A stretch of 15,892 nt of DNA, taken from NCBI GenBank assembly GCA_018066065.1, contig JAGHSC010000113.1, forward strand, positions 1 through 15,892, given 5' to 3'. Below the pieces are notes generated by a model. It did no database searches and had not been told where the DNA came from. It saw only the letters and a list, made by a program, of their open reading frames with translations. The stretch comes from Candidatus Cryptobacteroides faecihippi. GTDB lineage: Bacteria > Bacteroidota > Bacteroidia > Bacteroidales > UBA932. Made by a program: the position numbers and the translations under genes. Shown here piece by piece: positions 14,647-15,892 of this stretch (positions within the stretch are counted from its first letter, which is position 1; each line of letters begins with the position of its first letter).

Positions 14647-15210
14647 ATGGCAATGAAATCAAATCTTCTCAACATGGCATTGTGCCTTTCAGCAGTGTGC
14701 CTGGTCTGCTCCGGACTTCTCGGAGGTGTCTATGCACTCACTGCAGAGCCTATTGCAAAGACCAATGCCGACATCCTCAAGGCTTCCATCTCTGAGGTCC
14801 TTCCCGAGGGTGGCGAACTCTCTGATGCAATCAGCATCGAGGTAGGCGGCCAGCCTTCTGAATATTACGTGTGCGCAGCCGGGGAGCAGGTGCTTGCCTA
14901 TGCTGTCAAGTCCACCACGGTGGGCTTCGGCGGGCCTCTTGTCCTCATGGTCGGCATCACTCCTGACGGACAGGTCTACAACACTTCTGTCCTTTCTCAC
15001 AACGAGACTCCGGGCCTTGGTGCCAAGTGTACATCCGACGCTCATTTCATGGAGCAGTTCAAGGGCTTTGATGCCGTTTCCAAGATCCTTTCTGTCAGGA
15101 AGGATGGCGGGGACGTCGATGCCATCACTGCTTCTACCATCACTTCGAGAGCATATTCACTTGCAGTAAGGAATGCTGTGGAGGCTGTCGCAAAAATCAA
15201 AGGAGAATAA
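14647..15210 (+). CDS. rnfG: Ion-translocating ferredoxin:NAD+ oxidoreductase subunit G (RnfG)
   Basis: A 187-residue subunit with one N-terminal membrane helix (about 8-30) and a periplasmic FMN-binding domain (SVLSHNETPGLGAKC, KDGGDVDAITASTITSRA). The flavinylation site, often SGATxT, reads TASTIT here, with T164 in the position of the FMN-linked threonine. I recall TAST-type variants in other Bacteroidota RnfG proteins, so it is probably active, with the FMN attached by ApbE from elsewhere in the genome. It is tightly placed between rnfD and rnfE, with 3 bases on each side. Confidence 0.96.
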   Translation: MAMKSNLLNMALCLSAVCLVCSGLLGGVYALTAEPIAKTNADILKASISEVLPEGGELSDAISIEVGGQPSEYYVCAAGEQVLAYAVKSTTVGFGGPLVLMVGITPDGQVYNTSVLSHNETPGLGAKCTSDAHFMEQFKGFDAVSKILSVRKDGGDVDAITASTITSRAYSLAVRNAVEAVAKIKGE

Positions 15211-15213
15211 GCT

Positions 15214-15801
15214 ATGGCAAACAGAATGAATGTTTTCACAAAGGGCTTCTTCAAGGAGAATCCTACTTTCGTGCTTCTTCTCGGAATGTGTCCTACCCTT
15301 GCCACCACGACTTCTGCCGTGAATGGCCTGAGCATGGGTCTTGCCACCCTGTTCGTCCTTGTCCTCTCGAACATCGTGATCTCCGCGATCGCTCCGCTGG
15401 TTCCGGACAAGGTGCATATTCCTGTCTACATCGTCGTCATCGCGACCTTCGTCACGATCCTTCAGTTCGTGATGCAGGCTTACACTCCTGCAATGTACAA
15501 GACTCTCGGTCTGTTCATCCCGCTCATCGTGGTCAACTGCATCGTTCTCGGGCGTGCGGAGGCTTTCGCTTCCAAGAATGGCCTGCTCGATTCGCTTCTT
15601 GACGGTCTTGGAATCGGTCTGGGCTTCACTGCCTCGCTGACTGTCATCGGCATTGTCCGCGAGATTCTCGGCAGCGGCTCTGTCTTCGGGTGGAAGTTCC
15701 TTTCCGGCGACGGCATGCTTGTGTTCGTGATGGCTCCTGGTGCTTTCCTTGCACTTGGCTATCTTATGGTACTGTTCAACAAAATCGCAAAAAAGAACTA
15801 G
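15214..15801 (+). CDS. rnfE: Ion-translocating ferredoxin:NAD+ oxidoreductase subunit E (RnfE)
   Basis: A polytopic subunit, the partner of RnfA in the membrane core. At 195 residues it has about six helices. LLLGMCPTLATTTSAVNGLSMG near the start places C26 where Rnf/Nqr proteins ligate the intramembrane iron-sulfur centre, and C109 (VVNCIVLGRAEAFA) is the second expected ligand. AAAGGAG lies 12 to 18 bases before the ATG. The gene starts 3 bases after rnfG and ends 3 bases before rnfA. Confidence 0.96.
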   Translation: MANRMNVFTKGFFKENPTFVLLLGMCPTLATTTSAVNGLSMGLATLFVLVLSNIVISAIAPLVPDKVHIPVYIVVIATFVTILQFVMQAYTPAMYKTLGLFIPLIVVNCIVLGRAEAFASKNGLLDSLLDGLGIGLGFTASLTVIGIVREILGSGSVFGWKFLSGDGMLVFVMAPGAFLALGYLMVLFNKIAKKN

Positions 15802-15804
15802 GCT

Positions 15805-15892
15805 ATGGAATTCTTTCTCATTATCATCTCGGCGATCTTCGTCAACAATGTGATGCTCGCCCAGTTCCTTGGAACATGCCCGTTCCTTGGTG
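15805..15892 (+). CDS. rnfA: Ion-translocating ferredoxin:NAD+ oxidoreductase subunit A (RnfA), N-terminal 29 codons
   Basis: The frame after rnfE begins MEFFLIIISAIFVNN and continues VMLAQFLGTCPFLG to the window edge, the typical RnfA start. C25 matches the cysteine that, with those of RnfE, holds the intramembrane iron-sulfur centre. The gene is cut by the window end. Its place completes the B-C-D-G-E-A order. Confidence 0.93.
   Translation, partial: MEFFLIIISAIFVNNVMLAQFLGTCPFLG

Overview
The window looks like a chromosomal core region of a Bacteroidota organism, most likely a GC-rich Bacteroidales from a gut or rumen type of habitat; naming the lineage more closely would be a guess. Three things point this way. 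The recognisable promoters carry the Bacteroidota -7 box TAnnTTTG. The Rnf genes run B-C-D-G-E-A. Next to alaS lies the block M23 peptidase / short MerR / Nif3-like / C4 zinc-ribbon protein, which I recall from Bacteroides-type genomes. Coding DNA is GC-rich with many AGG arginine codons, so the few AT-rich patches (4440-4562, 7530-7580, 11090-11160) stand out, and each holds a promoter-like element.

Layout. Positions 1-4431 are on the minus strand: alaS (alanyl-tRNA synthetase), then after 27 bases a single open frame encoding an LptF/LptG-type permease that runs with no stop codon into methionyl-tRNA formyltransferase (Fmt), which is cut by the window start. A divergent promoter region (4432-4562) holds a TAnnTTTG box on each strand and a perfect 12-base palindrome between them. 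From 4563 to the end everything is on the plus strand in a tightly packed series: two tandem membrane-anchored M23 (LytM-type) peptidases, a small MerR-type protein, a Nif3/YbgI-type dinuclear-metal protein (ATGA overlap), a coiled-coil C4 zinc-ribbon protein, the replicative helicase DnaB, a secreted DUF3108 protein, an RseC-family membrane protein, then rnfB, rnfC, rnfD, rnfG, rnfE and the first 29 codons of rnfA. No gene-free stretch exceeds 300 bases. I saw no tRNA, rRNA, CRISPR array, insertion sequence or convincing terminator.

How the genes fit together. The minus-strand unit joins two translation enzymes (AlaRS, Fmt) to a lipopolysaccharide-export permease. The two M23 proteins are probably cell-wall hydrolases anchored in the inner membrane. 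The 3' block encodes the ion-pumping ferredoxin:NAD+ oxidoreductase (Rnf). RseC belongs functionally with Rnf/Rsx. Promoter-like sequences inside the 3' part of the nif3-like gene and inside the membrane-helix codons of rseC suggest that the long array is divided into sub-operons.

The most unusual observation is the in-frame permease-Fmt fusion. The permease C-terminus should face the cytoplasm, so a translated fusion would tether a tRNA-formylating enzyme to the inner membrane at the Lpt exporter. Most of the remaining content is conserved housekeeping sequence.
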